DNA from: Glaciecola sp028401415
GTDB taxonomy: Bacteria; Pseudomonadota; Gammaproteobacteria; Enterobacterales; Alteromonadaceae
Assembly: GCF_028401415.2 (NCBI RefSeq)
Contig: NZ_CP171821.2
Coordinates: 4,340,001 to 4,404,000, forward strand
DNA: 64,000 nt
Direction: 5' to 3'
The position numbers and the translations under genes were made by a program. Shown one piece after another: positions 45,393-54,343 of the stretch; positions within the stretch are counted from its first letter, which is position 1; each line of letters starts with the position of its first letter. Below the pieces are notes generated by a model. The model was not told the origin of the DNA. It made no database searches and worked only from the letters and a program-made list of their open reading frames with translations.

Positions 45393-45911
45393 TTGGAAGC
45401 ACATATTATTGTCGCCGAGTTGTTTGGCGCAATTGCTGTGGTATTCAATTTTATTGGATATCGCCAGCAAGACATTAACCGGTATCGCTTAATTTCTGCT
45501 ATTGCGCTTGCGGCGGTAAGCACGCATTTTTTTATGCTCGGGGCATTGGCTGCGGGTATCGGTACTGCTCTGGCAAGCGTGCGTAACGTCATTGCGATGT
45601 ATTATCGAGGGAATGCGATTTTGGCGTTGTTTGTCGTGCTTAATATCGCTTTTTTTGCATTCGAGTGGGGATACTTAGATAGCCCTTGGATCATCATTAT
45701 TGCTTATAGCTCATCTTTAATATTTACCGTAGGCACGATTGTATTTACTGAAGCTGCGCAGGTAAGGCGGTGGTTTATTCTTGCAGAAGCGCTGGGTCTA
45801 ATTTACGCGGTCTTGGTAGGCAGCATATTTGGCACCATCTTCAATATCACTAATCTCTCAAGCATATTTTATGTTCTTTATAAAGAAAGGCGTGGTAAAT
45901 CCAAAGACTAG
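45393..45911 (+). CDS. YgjV-family inner-membrane protein
   Basis: This 172-residue protein has about six membrane segments. The N-terminal ELFGAIAVVFNFIGYRQQD and central SVRNVIAMYYRG match the Imp-YgjV family, whose role is unknown. It starts with TTG at 45393 after GAGAG. Its TAG stop lies in a CTAG that opens a short deletion derivative of the family A element. Confidence 0.8.
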   Translation: MEAHIIVAELFGAIAVVFNFIGYRQQDINRYRLISAIALAAVSTHFFMLGALAAGIGTALASVRNVIAMYYRGNAILALFVVLNIAFFAFEWGYLDSPWIIIIAYSSSLIFTVGTIVFTEAAQVRRWFILAEALGLIYAVLVGSIFGTIFNITNLSSIFYVLYKERRGKSKD

Positions 45912-45964
45912 GGCGTGGTGTTATTTGCTGCAAAATCATATAGCAAAGATCAACGCGTCCTAAA
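45908..45964. mobile_element. 57-bp deletion derivative of the family A element
   Basis: The left 11 bases (CTAGGGCGTGG) join directly to about 38 bases corresponding to the right end (TTGCTGCAAAATCATA onward), with point changes (CGCGTCC for CACGCCC). The interior of about 220 bases is missing. It is older than the two full copies. Confidence 0.75.
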
Positions 45965-45989
45965 ACGCCAATCCTTGAAGGCCAGATAC

Positions 45990-46022
45990 AAAAAAGCCAG
46001 CCGGTTGTTTCAAGGGCTGGCT
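45990..46022 (-). terminator. Terminator of the exbD gene
   Basis: Read on the minus strand, AGCCAGCC pairs with GGCTGGCT and is followed by six T. Confidence 0.85.
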
Positions 46023-46044
46023 CTTGGATGTTTTCGCTATGACT

Positions 46045-46449
46045 TTAGTCTTTTTTCACCAACACCGACACATTTCGAATGCCAGCTAGTTTGACTTGAT
46101 CCATGACTTCTACAACGATGCCGTGCTCGGTGTTCTCATGTGCCTGTATAGCTGCGGTCTCAGTGGCATTTTCCGCAAGAAATGTTTGTGTGTTTGCCAC
46201 AACGCGGCGTATATCTACGATACGACCCGCCATCATAATCTGACCTGTGTCATCAATACGAATAGATAAGGCTTTACTTGGTTGATTTGTTGGGGTGTTG
46301 TCTTTTGGCCGATTGGCACTTAAGCCCTTTTCTGATGAGAAGGTGGTTGTCACAATAAAAAAGATTAACATGATGAACACGATGTCGAGCATCGGGGTCA
46401 TATCAATTTGAGCATCTTCATCTGCGGACGTGTGCTTTTTTCTCTTCAT
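46045..46449 (-). CDS. ExbD/TolR-family biopolymer transport protein
   Basis: This 134-residue protein has a short cytoplasmic N-terminus, one membrane helix (about 18-38; IDMTPMLDIVFIMLIFFIVTT with the conserved Asp22), and a periplasmic domain. ExbD works with ExbB and TonB to energise outer-membrane receptors. No exbB or tonB lies beside it, so it is an orphan or belongs to a split set. A terminator follows. Confidence 0.9.
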   Translation of the reverse strand: MKRKKHTSADEDAQIDMTPMLDIVFIMLIFFIVTTTFSSEKGLSANRPKDNTPTNQPSKALSIRIDDTGQIMMAGRIVDIRRVVANTQTFLAENATETAAIQAHENTEHGIVVEVMDQVKLAGIRNVSVLVKKD

Positions 46450-46651
46450 TTTTTACAGCTCTCTTTATAAACACAGAATGGCATATTTCTCTATAGTATA
46501 TCGATTCAGACAAAAATGCATAGTAGCTTGGATAAATTTCATTAACAATTTTGCAAATATTGCGCTTTTATTCAATCATTCTGGAACGAGCATTGACCAA
46601 AATCGCTAGGCTTCGCGTTGCTATACGCTACACCGACGCAGTATTTCAGCA

Positions 46652-47191
46652 TTAAGACCACTCTTCCACAATTTGCTGGCACCACTGACTAATACGCTCA
46701 TCGCTTTGATCAAATTGATTCTCATCATCTAAGCTCAGCCCAACAAAAAACGCATTATCCTCAGTAAGTGCTTTAGATGCGATATATTCATACCCGTCCG
46801 TAGGCCAATAGCCAACGATATTGCAATCCAGCGCGAGGACTTCGTCATGTAACATGCCCAATGCATCTTGAAACCAATCTGCATAGCCTAATTGGTCGCC
46901 AAGGCCAAACAATGCCACCGTCTTATTGGCAAGTGACATCGTTTTGATGTCATCCCATGTAGATTCCCAATCTTCTTGCAGCTCGCCGAAATCCCATGTG
47001 GAAATGCCAAATATGATTGTGTCGTAGTCTTCTGTTTTACTTAAATTAGTATCTTTAATGTCGTGCAAATCAATATTAGATCCAGTTAGGGCTTGAAGCG
47101 CGCTTTGAATTTTTTCTGCCGCCATTTCCGTATAACAGGTGGTTGAGCCGTAAAAGATAGCGATTTTCTGATTGCTTGTATTACTTGTCAT
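46652..47191 (-). CDS. fldB: Flavodoxin 2 (FldB-like)
   Basis: This 179-residue flavodoxin has the FMN phosphate loop GSTTCYTE, ISTWDFGELQEDW and LGDQLGYADWFQDALG. It matches the FldB rather than FldA pattern (YGSTTCYTEMAAEKI). It carries low-potential electrons to reductive enzymes. It is not linked to xerD/dsbC here, which are the usual E. coli neighbours. Confidence 0.92.
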   Translation of the reverse strand: MTSNTSNQKIAIFYGSTTCYTEMAAEKIQSALQALTGSNIDLHDIKDTNLSKTEDYDTIIFGISTWDFGELQEDWESTWDDIKTMSLANKTVALFGLGDQLGYADWFQDALGMLHDEVLALDCNIVGYWPTDGYEYIASKALTEDNAFFVGLSLDDENQFDQSDERISQWCQQIVEEWS

Positions 47192-47266
47192 AGCTTCACT
47201 TGTTTTGGCTTCGGTTCATTTGAATATTGCATTTCATAATTATGATCTTCAGGCTTGCTCGTTTAA

Positions 47267-49213
47267 CTACTGGTGGGTAAACTTTACTTCGCTGCCGTCA
47301 GCGCAGATCACTTTGCACGCTTTCTCTCTGCCATCGCGATCCAGTTCAAGCAAGCCCACACTGCATGCGTTTACCACATTTGCGTCATGTTTATCGGATT
47401 CACGCTGCCTTACTGACATATTACGGCGCTTTGTAAAAATGTTCAGAGGTGAGCGATGACCATAAAACCAGCGGTTTAGCCTTTCAAACCAGCTTAGTAG
47501 TTTGTCAGGAAAGCGATTGTGAAATCCTGAGCAAGTGAATTGGACAATTTTTGGACTGTTTCGTCTAAATCGAAGCTTTACGTCGTAGACGAAGGAATAG
47601 TGCACATCACCCGATAAGATAATAAAGTTTGGCGGTGTTTTGACATGTCGAAAGATGTTAAGCATAACGCTGGCGGTGCCTCGATGCGCCATCCAGTTCT
47701 CAGCATCAACGATAAGCGCTCCACCAAAGACGGTAAATACTTTTTGTACCGCTTCAATAAACTTAAGACCGTACACAGGGGCGGCCGACACCATAATGAC
47801 TGAGTCATGTCCAAGCATATTGTGCTGTAGCTCACACAAGGCCTCCCAATCCATCAATCCTGATGGTTTATTTTTATTCGACTCACTGCGCCAGCGCTGT
47901 GTGCGAGTATCAAGGACATGCACAGGGGGTGACGTGTCAAGCTGATAATGCCATTGGTCAAAGTCGAACAAGGTGTCAATAAAGGCATTTTGATGCTGAT
48001 AACCGTCAGGTGTAAATACCTTGCTTGCTTGATCACACAAGGGGCGTAATTTGTCGATTGGATTGCCTAAGCCTTGGCATAAAAAATAGGCCGTAAGTGC
48101 ATTACCCACCATTTTTTTAGAAAAGGCATTACCGTAAACTTGCTCTTCCCACGCGCGGGTTAAATTCCAATCATCGGTCACGTCGTGATCATCAAAAATC
48201 ATATAGGTTGGAATGCGGCTAAATGCATATTCCACATCCTTAAGTGCGCCAACAAAATTGTCCACAAAGGCCTGTTCTTTCTGGTATTGCTGTGCGTGCT
48301 TTTCACTAAGCATGTTCGCGATTTCATTCTCGGGCATTTGCTTGATGAATGGCCATAGCCTTGATGACCACGACAGTAGGTAAAGCGCAATCATTTCGTT
48401 CAGTGCGATTAGATGATTGTGTGCGTGAACCGAGGTAAAGACAGGTTTTCGTTTGCCCTTAAAAAAGGCTGTTTCCAAGGCCTCATTTTGCGCTATTTCA
48501 GGAAACAGGCGCTCTCGTTGATAATAGCTAAATTCATGATCAAATAAGTCTTCAGAGCCCTCTAGCACGCTATCTGTAAATGTTTCGTGATGCAGTCCAA
48601 GTAGCTTTATGCTTTGATGAATTGCGTTGAGCATTGGACCGGCCACGTCATCTACGTATACCTGATCGCCGGTAAGGAGTAGCATATCGGCCCGTTTATC
48701 GTTTTTCGCCTCTAAGCTGCATTGAGTAAACTCTTTAACACGAGCAAGGGCATCGTCACCATCAAAATGCGCCTTTCTGCAACTGCCATGCAGGACATTG
48801 GTGAGCTTGTGTGCACAGGAAAAAGGAAGGTGGGTTTGATTATCATGAAATAGTTCAGGGCATAAGTCTTTTAATGAATTTTGCTTGCCATTGTTATGAC
48901 ACGTTTCATTGGCACTGCATATAAGCGATAAATCATACGCATACTGCTTATCTTCAAGCAGCTGTTTGGCAGGGTAGGCTTTCACTAAATTGATATAGCA
49001 TCGCTTGCCTAAGCAGTACCGAATATGCTCATTTTCTTCGTCATTGAGGGGAATTGAGGCGCCGGTGTGGTCAATCAGGTTCAGCGTAATATCATCAGGC
49101 TCACGAGTCACAAGCCATACGGTAACGACATCTTTGTTAACATGGCGGAGCATGGGGCCTGCAATAATTCTTGGGATATCTTCAGGCAGTTGACTAATCG
49201 ACATAATCCTCAC
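47267..49213 (-). CDS. PhoD-like metallophosphatase-family protein
   Basis: This 648-residue protein has no signal peptide. An N-terminal beta domain (to about 130) is followed by a PhoD/MPP-like catalytic domain with GSCRKAHFDG, LLLTGDQVYVDD, MIFDDHDVTDDWN and FIILSGDVHYSF, all consistent with a two-metal phosphatase/phosphodiesterase site. The function is unproven; the family includes alkaline phosphatase D. The start may be GTG at 49213 or ATG at 49204, with GAGG only three bases from the ATG. Confidence 0.85.
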   Translation of the reverse strand: MRIMSISQLPEDIPRIIAGPMLRHVNKDVVTVWLVTREPDDITLNLIDHTGASIPLNDEENEHIRYCLGKRCYINLVKAYPAKQLLEDKQYAYDLSLICSANETCHNNGKQNSLKDLCPELFHDNQTHLPFSCAHKLTNVLHGSCRKAHFDGDDALARVKEFTQCSLEAKNDKRADMLLLTGDQVYVDDVAGPMLNAIHQSIKLLGLHHETFTDSVLEGSEDLFDHEFSYYQRERLFPEIAQNEALETAFFKGKRKPVFTSVHAHNHLIALNEMIALYLLSWSSRLWPFIKQMPENEIANMLSEKHAQQYQKEQAFVDNFVGALKDVEYAFSRIPTYMIFDDHDVTDDWNLTRAWEEQVYGNAFSKKMVGNALTAYFLCQGLGNPIDKLRPLCDQASKVFTPDGYQHQNAFIDTLFDFDQWHYQLDTSPPVHVLDTRTQRWRSESNKNKPSGLMDWEALCELQHNMLGHDSVIMVSAAPVYGLKFIEAVQKVFTVFGGALIVDAENWMAHRGTASVMLNIFRHVKTPPNFIILSGDVHYSFVYDVKLRFRRNSPKIVQFTCSGFHNRFPDKLLSWFERLNRWFYGHRSPLNIFTKRRNMSVRQRESDKHDANVVNACSVGLLELDRDGREKACKVICADGSEVKFTHQ

Positions 49214-49408
49214 TTCAAATTACTTTTTCATCAGCAAAAGTGACATAAAGCGCAACTTCATGCTGATTTCATTGCTCAGTTCTACTATGATTACGCTCTA
49301 TACAATAGCGGTTGCGGCTTACATTGCAAACAAGCACAAAATGCCTGTGAGAGTGTATTACGCAAGCAACAATACCATGTTCTTGTTACTTTACTCTCGT
49401 TGACAACT

Positions 49409-50695
49409 ATGAATCTCGCAAATCAAATTATACACATGGCTTTACGTCTACAGCAGCGCTTATTTCTTTCTTCGATGAGCTGCTTGATACTCTTTGTTTC
49501 ACTCGCTACGGTAAGTAATAGCATCGACGCTAAGCCAGCGCTCAAAGCGGATAGCGGTGCCACTATCTTACCCGTACTCACATTAGAAGGTAAGTGGATT
49601 CGTGAACATGATGGCAGTACTATGCTCAATCCACAGACCTCAGGGCTTGTCGCTGCTGAGAATGGGATTTGGACCATATCAGACGCCAGTGCCGATACTT
49701 CCCAGATCCAACGCTTGCATCTGCTTGACACAAGTCTTACTGAGTCAAGCGTAGACATTTTGAGCAGGCTCGGGCCGTTTGAATTAAGCGAAGGCATTCA
49801 GCAATCTTGTTTTGCGCAATATCTTGCCACTGCGCCTGATTATGAAGCAATGGTTGCACACCCATTTAAACCTCAAGCGTGGATATTAGTCACGGAAGAT
49901 GCCACAAGAAGTGGGGCGATGACGGAACAATGCCAGGCACGTTTTGCTGCAAGTGGATCAACTGACTTTCCAACGCTGTTAGTGGAAGTTCAAAAACAAG
50001 ATACTAAAATGATTGTCACAGGGCTGAGACCTGTCCAATTTGATGTAAACGATCAGATTGGCAATTTTCCGAATGACGGCATTGAAGGGTTGGCAATTCT
50101 CCCTCCCTCTAGTCTTCCTGAATTAAATGGCTTTAGTCGTTTATATTTAGGTCTAGAAAAAGACGCGACAAGTTCCGCTCGCGTATTTATGGTGGATATA
50201 TCTGCGTCGACCTTTGAAAATGATGCAGAATTTTTGCCCGTTAAAGATGCGAAATTAAAACTTCCGACTTTCGAGCAAGGCAATCACCCTATTAACGGAA
50301 TGGACATATATACCGATGCCAGCGGGCAAGCATGGCTCATCGCTGCAGCTCGAAACGATAATCAACTGTGGTTAATCGATTTATCTGGTGAGCGCAAAAG
50401 CAAAATTATTCCGCTTCGCTATACGGCGCCTTCGTCAGTCTCATCGCAAGCGTGCATCTTGAGCGAGAATGCGAGGGTTGAAGCCTTAGATACTGCATAT
50501 ATAAACGGCGGGTATTACATGCATAATGCCTCACTTGAGGGCGTTGCAGTAAAAGGTGATAGTGTGTTTCTGGTTAATGACCCCTGGCGGAGAAATTACC
50601 TTAGGAACGTGGTATGCGAGCAGGATAGGGTGTTTTATGAGCGAATGTCACCGCTGCTGTTTAAAACACCCATTGACCCAAGTTGGTTTAAATAA
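49409..50695 (+). CDS. Exported propeller-like protein of unknown function
   Basis: This 428-residue protein has a hydrophobic export segment (about 20-42, ending near SNSIDAKP) and an all-beta mature part. Sequence blocks NDGIEGLAILPP, RLYLGLEKDATSSARVFMVDI, NPINGMDIYTDASG-like and LEGVAVKGDSVFLVNDPWR recall the phytase-like esterase / SdiA-regulated propeller group. The family call is by eye. It is followed seven bases later by the convergent msrA stop. Confidence 0.6.
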   Translation: MNLANQIIHMALRLQQRLFLSSMSCLILFVSLATVSNSIDAKPALKADSGATILPVLTLEGKWIREHDGSTMLNPQTSGLVAAENGIWTISDASADTSQIQRLHLLDTSLTESSVDILSRLGPFELSEGIQQSCFAQYLATAPDYEAMVAHPFKPQAWILVTEDATRSGAMTEQCQARFAASGSTDFPTLLVEVQKQDTKMIVTGLRPVQFDVNDQIGNFPNDGIEGLAILPPSSLPELNGFSRLYLGLEKDATSSARVFMVDISASTFENDAEFLPVKDAKLKLPTFEQGNHPINGMDIYTDASGQAWLIAAARNDNQLWLIDLSGERKSKIIPLRYTAPSSVSSQACILSENARVEALDTAYINGGYYMHNASLEGVAVKGDSVFLVNDPWRRNYLRNVVCEQDRVFYERMSPLLFKTPIDPSWFK

Positions 50696-50701
50696 CCTGC
50701 G

Positions 50702-51238
50702 CTACTGTTTTAACCTTGCGGCAAAGGTTTTCTTAAATTTGGCTAATTTAGGCGCAACGACCATGTTGCAATAGACGTTTTGGGGGTTGTTGCTAAAATA
50801 ATCCTGATGATAATCCTCGGCTTGCGTATATTTCGCTAAGGCCTCAACTTCTGTAACAACCGGATTTGGCCATATTTCGGCCGACTCGATTTCTTTTATA
50901 ATGTCGTGAGCGGCTTTTGCCTGTTGTTCGTTGTGGTAATAAATTCCACTTCGATACTGTGTTCCTACATCATTACCTTGACGGTTGAGCTGGGTTGGGT
51001 CGTGCAACGCAAAGAAAATCTCAAGTATTTCTCGAAGTGAGATAATCTCGGTATCAAAACATACTTGCACTACTTCGTTATAGCCCGTATTGCCTGAGCA
51101 CACGGCTTCATAATTTGGGTTTTCGCTATTCCCGTTGGCATATCCGGAATACGCACTTACAATCCCTTCTACACTGTTGAAAGCCGATTCGATGCACCAA
51201 AAGCATCCACCGCCCAAAGTAATTGTTTCATTTGCCAT
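50702..51238 (-). CDS. msrA: Peptide methionine sulfoxide reductase MsrA
   Basis: This 178-residue enzyme has the active-site GGGCFWCIESAF, with the reactive Cys in GCFWC, then VSAYSGYANG, YEAVCSGNTGYNEVV and ALHDPTQLNRQGNDVGTQYRS. It repairs oxidised methionine. It ends with a short basic tail lacking an obvious resolving-Cys pair; the length is that of single-domain MsrA. Confidence 0.95.
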   Translation of the reverse strand: MANETITLGGGCFWCIESAFNSVEGIVSAYSGYANGNSENPNYEAVCSGNTGYNEVVQVCFDTEIISLREILEIFFALHDPTQLNRQGNDVGTQYRSGIYYHNEQQAKAAHDIIKEIESAEIWPNPVVTEVEALAKYTQAEDYHQDYFSNNPQNVYCNMVVAPKLAKFKKTFAARLKQ

Positions 51239-51370
51239 TTGTCTCGCTCCATTTACACCGATGTGCTAGTTATCTGTGCATAGACATGGCTTTTCAAGTC
51301 AACCATTCGATATTTAATTGCGTACTCATATATAGCTTACATCAAAGATATAGCAAATTCGGAGTCAGGA

Positions 51371-51760
51371 TTGGCCTTTACCATTTTTTATGACGGACAA
51401 TGTCCTTTATGTGAGATTGAAATGTCGCACTTAAAAAAGCGCAACACTCAGGGGCAGATTGCTTTTGTCGATATTACAGCCGAGGATTTCCAGCAGCGTT
51501 ATCCCGAACTCGATTGGCAGGCTCTGTATGACCGTATTCACGGCATGAACGAAGATGGCAGTTTTTTAATTGGCTTAGATGTTACACATAAAGCGTGGAG
51601 TTTAGTCGGCTACGGATGGTTGTACGCGCCCACCCGCTGGCCGGTGATCCGCTTTTTTGCGGACAAAATTTACTTGGTCTTTGCTAAACACCGCAACAAA
51701 ATCTCATATTGGTTAACAGGAAAAAAGCCCTGCGAAACCAATTGTCGAATTAAATATTAG
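51371..51760 (+). CDS. DCC-family (DUF393) thiol-disulfide oxidoreductase-like protein
   Basis: This 129-residue protein has the family signature FYDGQCPLCEIEMSHLKKRN and RIHGMNEDGSFLIGLDV, with a C-terminal CETNC motif. Redox function is inferred from the CPLC pair. It starts with TTG at 51371 after GGAG. The TAG at 51758-51760 is part of the TTAG bordering a miniature element. Confidence 0.85.
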   Translation: MAFTIFYDGQCPLCEIEMSHLKKRNTQGQIAFVDITAEDFQQRYPELDWQALYDRIHGMNEDGSFLIGLDVTHKAWSLVGYGWLYAPTRWPVIRFFADKIYLVFAKHRNKISYWLTGKKPCETNCRIKY

Positions 51761-52028
51761 AGTGTGTTTGTCTTTGTTCATTATTTGTGCTGTAGGTCAT
51801 TTAATCGCTAGACAATCGCAAATTTGCGCAGTTTGGTGGTTCCAAATAAGCAAGTTTGTGGGCAGTATAGCGATTAAATGGCCACAGCCCTTCGGGTTGG
51901 GCCTAAAATTGGCGATAACTGTGTTCTTACTTATTCGTTTGGAACCACCAAACTTCATAAGTAAGAACACAGTTATCGCCAATTTTAGACGCCAACACAA
52001 AAAATGAACAAAGACAAACACGCTCTAA
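51757..52028. mobile_element. Miniature inverted-repeat element, family B (272 bp) with a 31-bp internal hairpin
   Basis: The inverted ends (51757-51782 and 52003-52028, containing GTGTTTGTCTTTGTTCATT) match with one difference and resemble the family A outer bases (GRGYGTGTT). The interior has perfect 31-base arms 51904-51934 and 51957-51987 around a loop with a smaller stem (GTTTGG/CCAAAC). TTAG and CTAA border it. No gene is encoded. Confidence 0.88.
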
Positions 52029-52037
52029 GGATTTCAT

Positions 52038-52763
52038 ATGCAAACGAATGTGCTCATTATTGGCGCAAGTGGTGGTATTGCCACAGCATTGACAGAACAA
52101 TTGCTTAATGATGAGTCCATTGCTCATTTGGTTACGGTATCAAGAAGTGCTGTTCCCTCACAAGCTGCCAAACATCGTCATGTCATCATAAATTCTCAAA
52201 ATGAAGATGAGATAAAGGCCTTTGTACAGGAACAAAAAGGACAATATAAATTTCACAGAGTGATTTGCTGTACCGGAATTTTACACGCGCAGGCGGAGCC
52301 TGTGCTGAAGCCTGAAAAGCGGCTTGAGGATATGCGCCCAGAACAATTTATCGAGTATTTCAAGGTGAATACCGTGGTGCCAGCACTTTGGATAAAGCAC
52401 GCGATTCACCTCGTTGACAAAGCCCATTCGAGTATTGTCGTTTTTAGTGCGCGAGTAGGCAGCATCAGCGAAAATGCGCTTGGCGGTTGGTATGGATATC
52501 GTAGCTCAAAGGCCGCATTGAACATGATTGTGAAAACGGCTGCGGTTGAGTACGCCCGGCGCTCTGCAAATACGGTTTTGATTTGCTACCATCCAGGTAC
52601 GGTAGATACAGACTTGTCCAAGCCATTTCAGGCTAACGTAAAACCTGAGAAACTTTTTACACCCGCTTTTACGGCTTCACAGCTGCTTAAACATACGGCC
52701 AATCTTAGTCCTGAAGCGTCGCCCTATTACCTTGATTGGGATGGTAAAACGATTAATTGGTAG
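52038..52763 (+). CDS. Short-chain dehydrogenase/reductase
   Basis: This 241-residue SDR has LIIGASGGIATALTEQLL (cofactor loop), CCTGILHAQ, VVFSARVGSISENALGGW and the catalytic Y-x3-K in YGYRSSKAAL. It resembles C-factor-type SDRs. Substrate unknown. Its ATG follows AAGGATTTC just outside the element at 51757, so part of the promoter may be element sequence. Confidence 0.9.
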   Translation: MQTNVLIIGASGGIATALTEQLLNDESIAHLVTVSRSAVPSQAAKHRHVIINSQNEDEIKAFVQEQKGQYKFHRVICCTGILHAQAEPVLKPEKRLEDMRPEQFIEYFKVNTVVPALWIKHAIHLVDKAHSSIVVFSARVGSISENALGGWYGYRSSKAALNMIVKTAAVEYARRSANTVLICYHPGTVDTDLSKPFQANVKPEKLFTPAFTASQLLKHTANLSPEASPYYLDWDGKTINW

Positions 52764-52909
52764 ACTTATTATGTTTTCAACCCCAGTTCGATGTGCAGAA
52801 CGAGATTTATTGATTGTTGCAAATCAAATAGCCAGCGCAGAAGACATTTATGTTAATGACTGTTAACATTTAGCCTTTAGATAATAAGAAAAATAAAAAG
52901 GAATTCGCC

Positions 52910-54334
52910 ATGGCAGGTTCACGCGAACAATTTGGCTCTAAACTCGGATTTATTTTGGCGGCAGCGGGTTCAGCAGTGGGTATTGGTAATTTAGTTGGCT
53001 TTCCAGTCGGCGCTGCTAAAAATGGCGGCGGCGCTTTCTTGCTGATGTACGCTATTTTTGTTTTCTTTATTTGCCTCCCAGTCATGATTGCAGAAATGTC
53101 CGTGGGGCGAGCTTCGCAAAAAGACCCGCTAGGTGCATTAACTAAGCTCTCTAATAACAATGCAGGATGGCGCTTTGCTGGCTGGCTATCTATAGTTACG
53201 CCTTTCATGATTGCAGTCTTTTATTTGGTCATCACAGTTTGGATTTTTGGTTATTTGTATGAATCAGTAATAGGCAATTTAGACTTACTTGCCCAACCAG
53301 AAACGTTCGGCACCTTCATCAACAGCCCAAGTTTATTTATCTACATGGCGGGTGTCATTGCCGTGGTATATCTCATCTTGCAAGGCGGTGTGAAGCAGGG
53401 CATTGAGAAAGCTGCAAAGATATTGATGCCCGCGTTGTTTTTTATGCTGCTGGCGCTGGTTGTATTCGTTCTAACTCGCGACAATGCGTTTGCAGGGGTA
53501 GAATATTATTTAGTACCCGATGTCAGTAAAATTAATGCAAGCGTTGTAAACGGCGCGCTTTCACAAGCCTTTTTCTCTCTTTCGCTTGGCATGGGGATTA
53601 TGATCACCTATGGAAGCTACATTGATCGTCGCGCAGATCTTCCTGGCTCGGCAAAGCTTGTAGCTTTAACCGACACTGCGGTTGCCTTTACAGCCGGGCT
53701 GATGATTTTGCCCGCTATTTTCTCATTTAATCCAAACGTGAATCCTGATGAATTGAGTGAATCCTCAATTTCGATGATTTTTTCATATCTGCCGCAAATA
53801 TTTTTAGAGATGCAGGCTTCTTTCGGATATTTTGGCGCCAGCGTAATCGCAAGTATCTTTTTCTTGCTTGTGTTTTTTGCAGCTATCACTTCTCTGGTAT
53901 CTATTTTTGAAGTGCCGGTGGCAGCACTCATGGATGAAAAAGGCGTTAGTCGTAAAAGCTCATTAATGATTTGCGGTGCACTACTGGTGGTCTTTTCAGT
54001 ATTTTGCGCACTGTCTTTTGGCTTCGTGGGCTTCTTCAGTGAGTTTGTATCCTATGCCGGTACAAACAAGTCCTTTTTCGATGTGGTGTACGATGTCTTC
54101 TACGACACGATTTTACCCTTAAACGGTCTGCTGATTTGCTTGTTTGTGATTTATCGTTGGAAGAAATCAAAGTTTAATGAAGAAATTGAGCAAGGTGCCC
54201 CTTCATTTAAGGGCAGTATCCTTGAGCGTTACGTCAGCTTTTCCTTAGGCACTTTTATTCCTTTATTTTTATTGCTCATTTTTGCAAATACCGTTGCGCT
54301 TAAATACTTTGGCGTGGCGCTAATCGGCGGCTAG
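52910..54334 (+). CDS. Sodium-dependent transporter of the NSS (SNF) family
   Basis: This 474-residue transporter has the family start REQFGSKLGFILAAAGSAVGIGNLVGFP (sodium and substrate sites in TM1) and GAFLLMYAIFVFFICLPVMIAEMSVGR, with about eleven to twelve helices. NSS members import amino acids or osmolytes with Na+. The Na+ gradient made by Na+-NQR in this same window would power it. AAAAGGAATT precedes the ATG. Confidence 0.93.
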   Translation: MAGSREQFGSKLGFILAAAGSAVGIGNLVGFPVGAAKNGGGAFLLMYAIFVFFICLPVMIAEMSVGRASQKDPLGALTKLSNNNAGWRFAGWLSIVTPFMIAVFYLVITVWIFGYLYESVIGNLDLLAQPETFGTFINSPSLFIYMAGVIAVVYLILQGGVKQGIEKAAKILMPALFFMLLALVVFVLTRDNAFAGVEYYLVPDVSKINASVVNGALSQAFFSLSLGMGIMITYGSYIDRRADLPGSAKLVALTDTAVAFTAGLMILPAIFSFNPNVNPDELSESSISMIFSYLPQIFLEMQASFGYFGASVIASIFFLLVFFAAITSLVSIFEVPVAALMDEKGVSRKSSLMICGALLVVFSVFCALSFGFVGFFSEFVSYAGTNKSFFDVVYDVFYDTILPLNGLLICLFVIYRWKKSKFNEEIEQGAPSFKGSILERYVSFSLGTFIPLFLLLIFANTVALKYFGVALIGG

Positions 54335-54343
54335 CATGAGCTG

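Noticed and set aside
51762..52021. Two antisense frames of about 75-80 codons with a repeated peptide
   Set aside because: They translate the 31-bp hairpin arms of the family B element in both directions, which explains the repetition.
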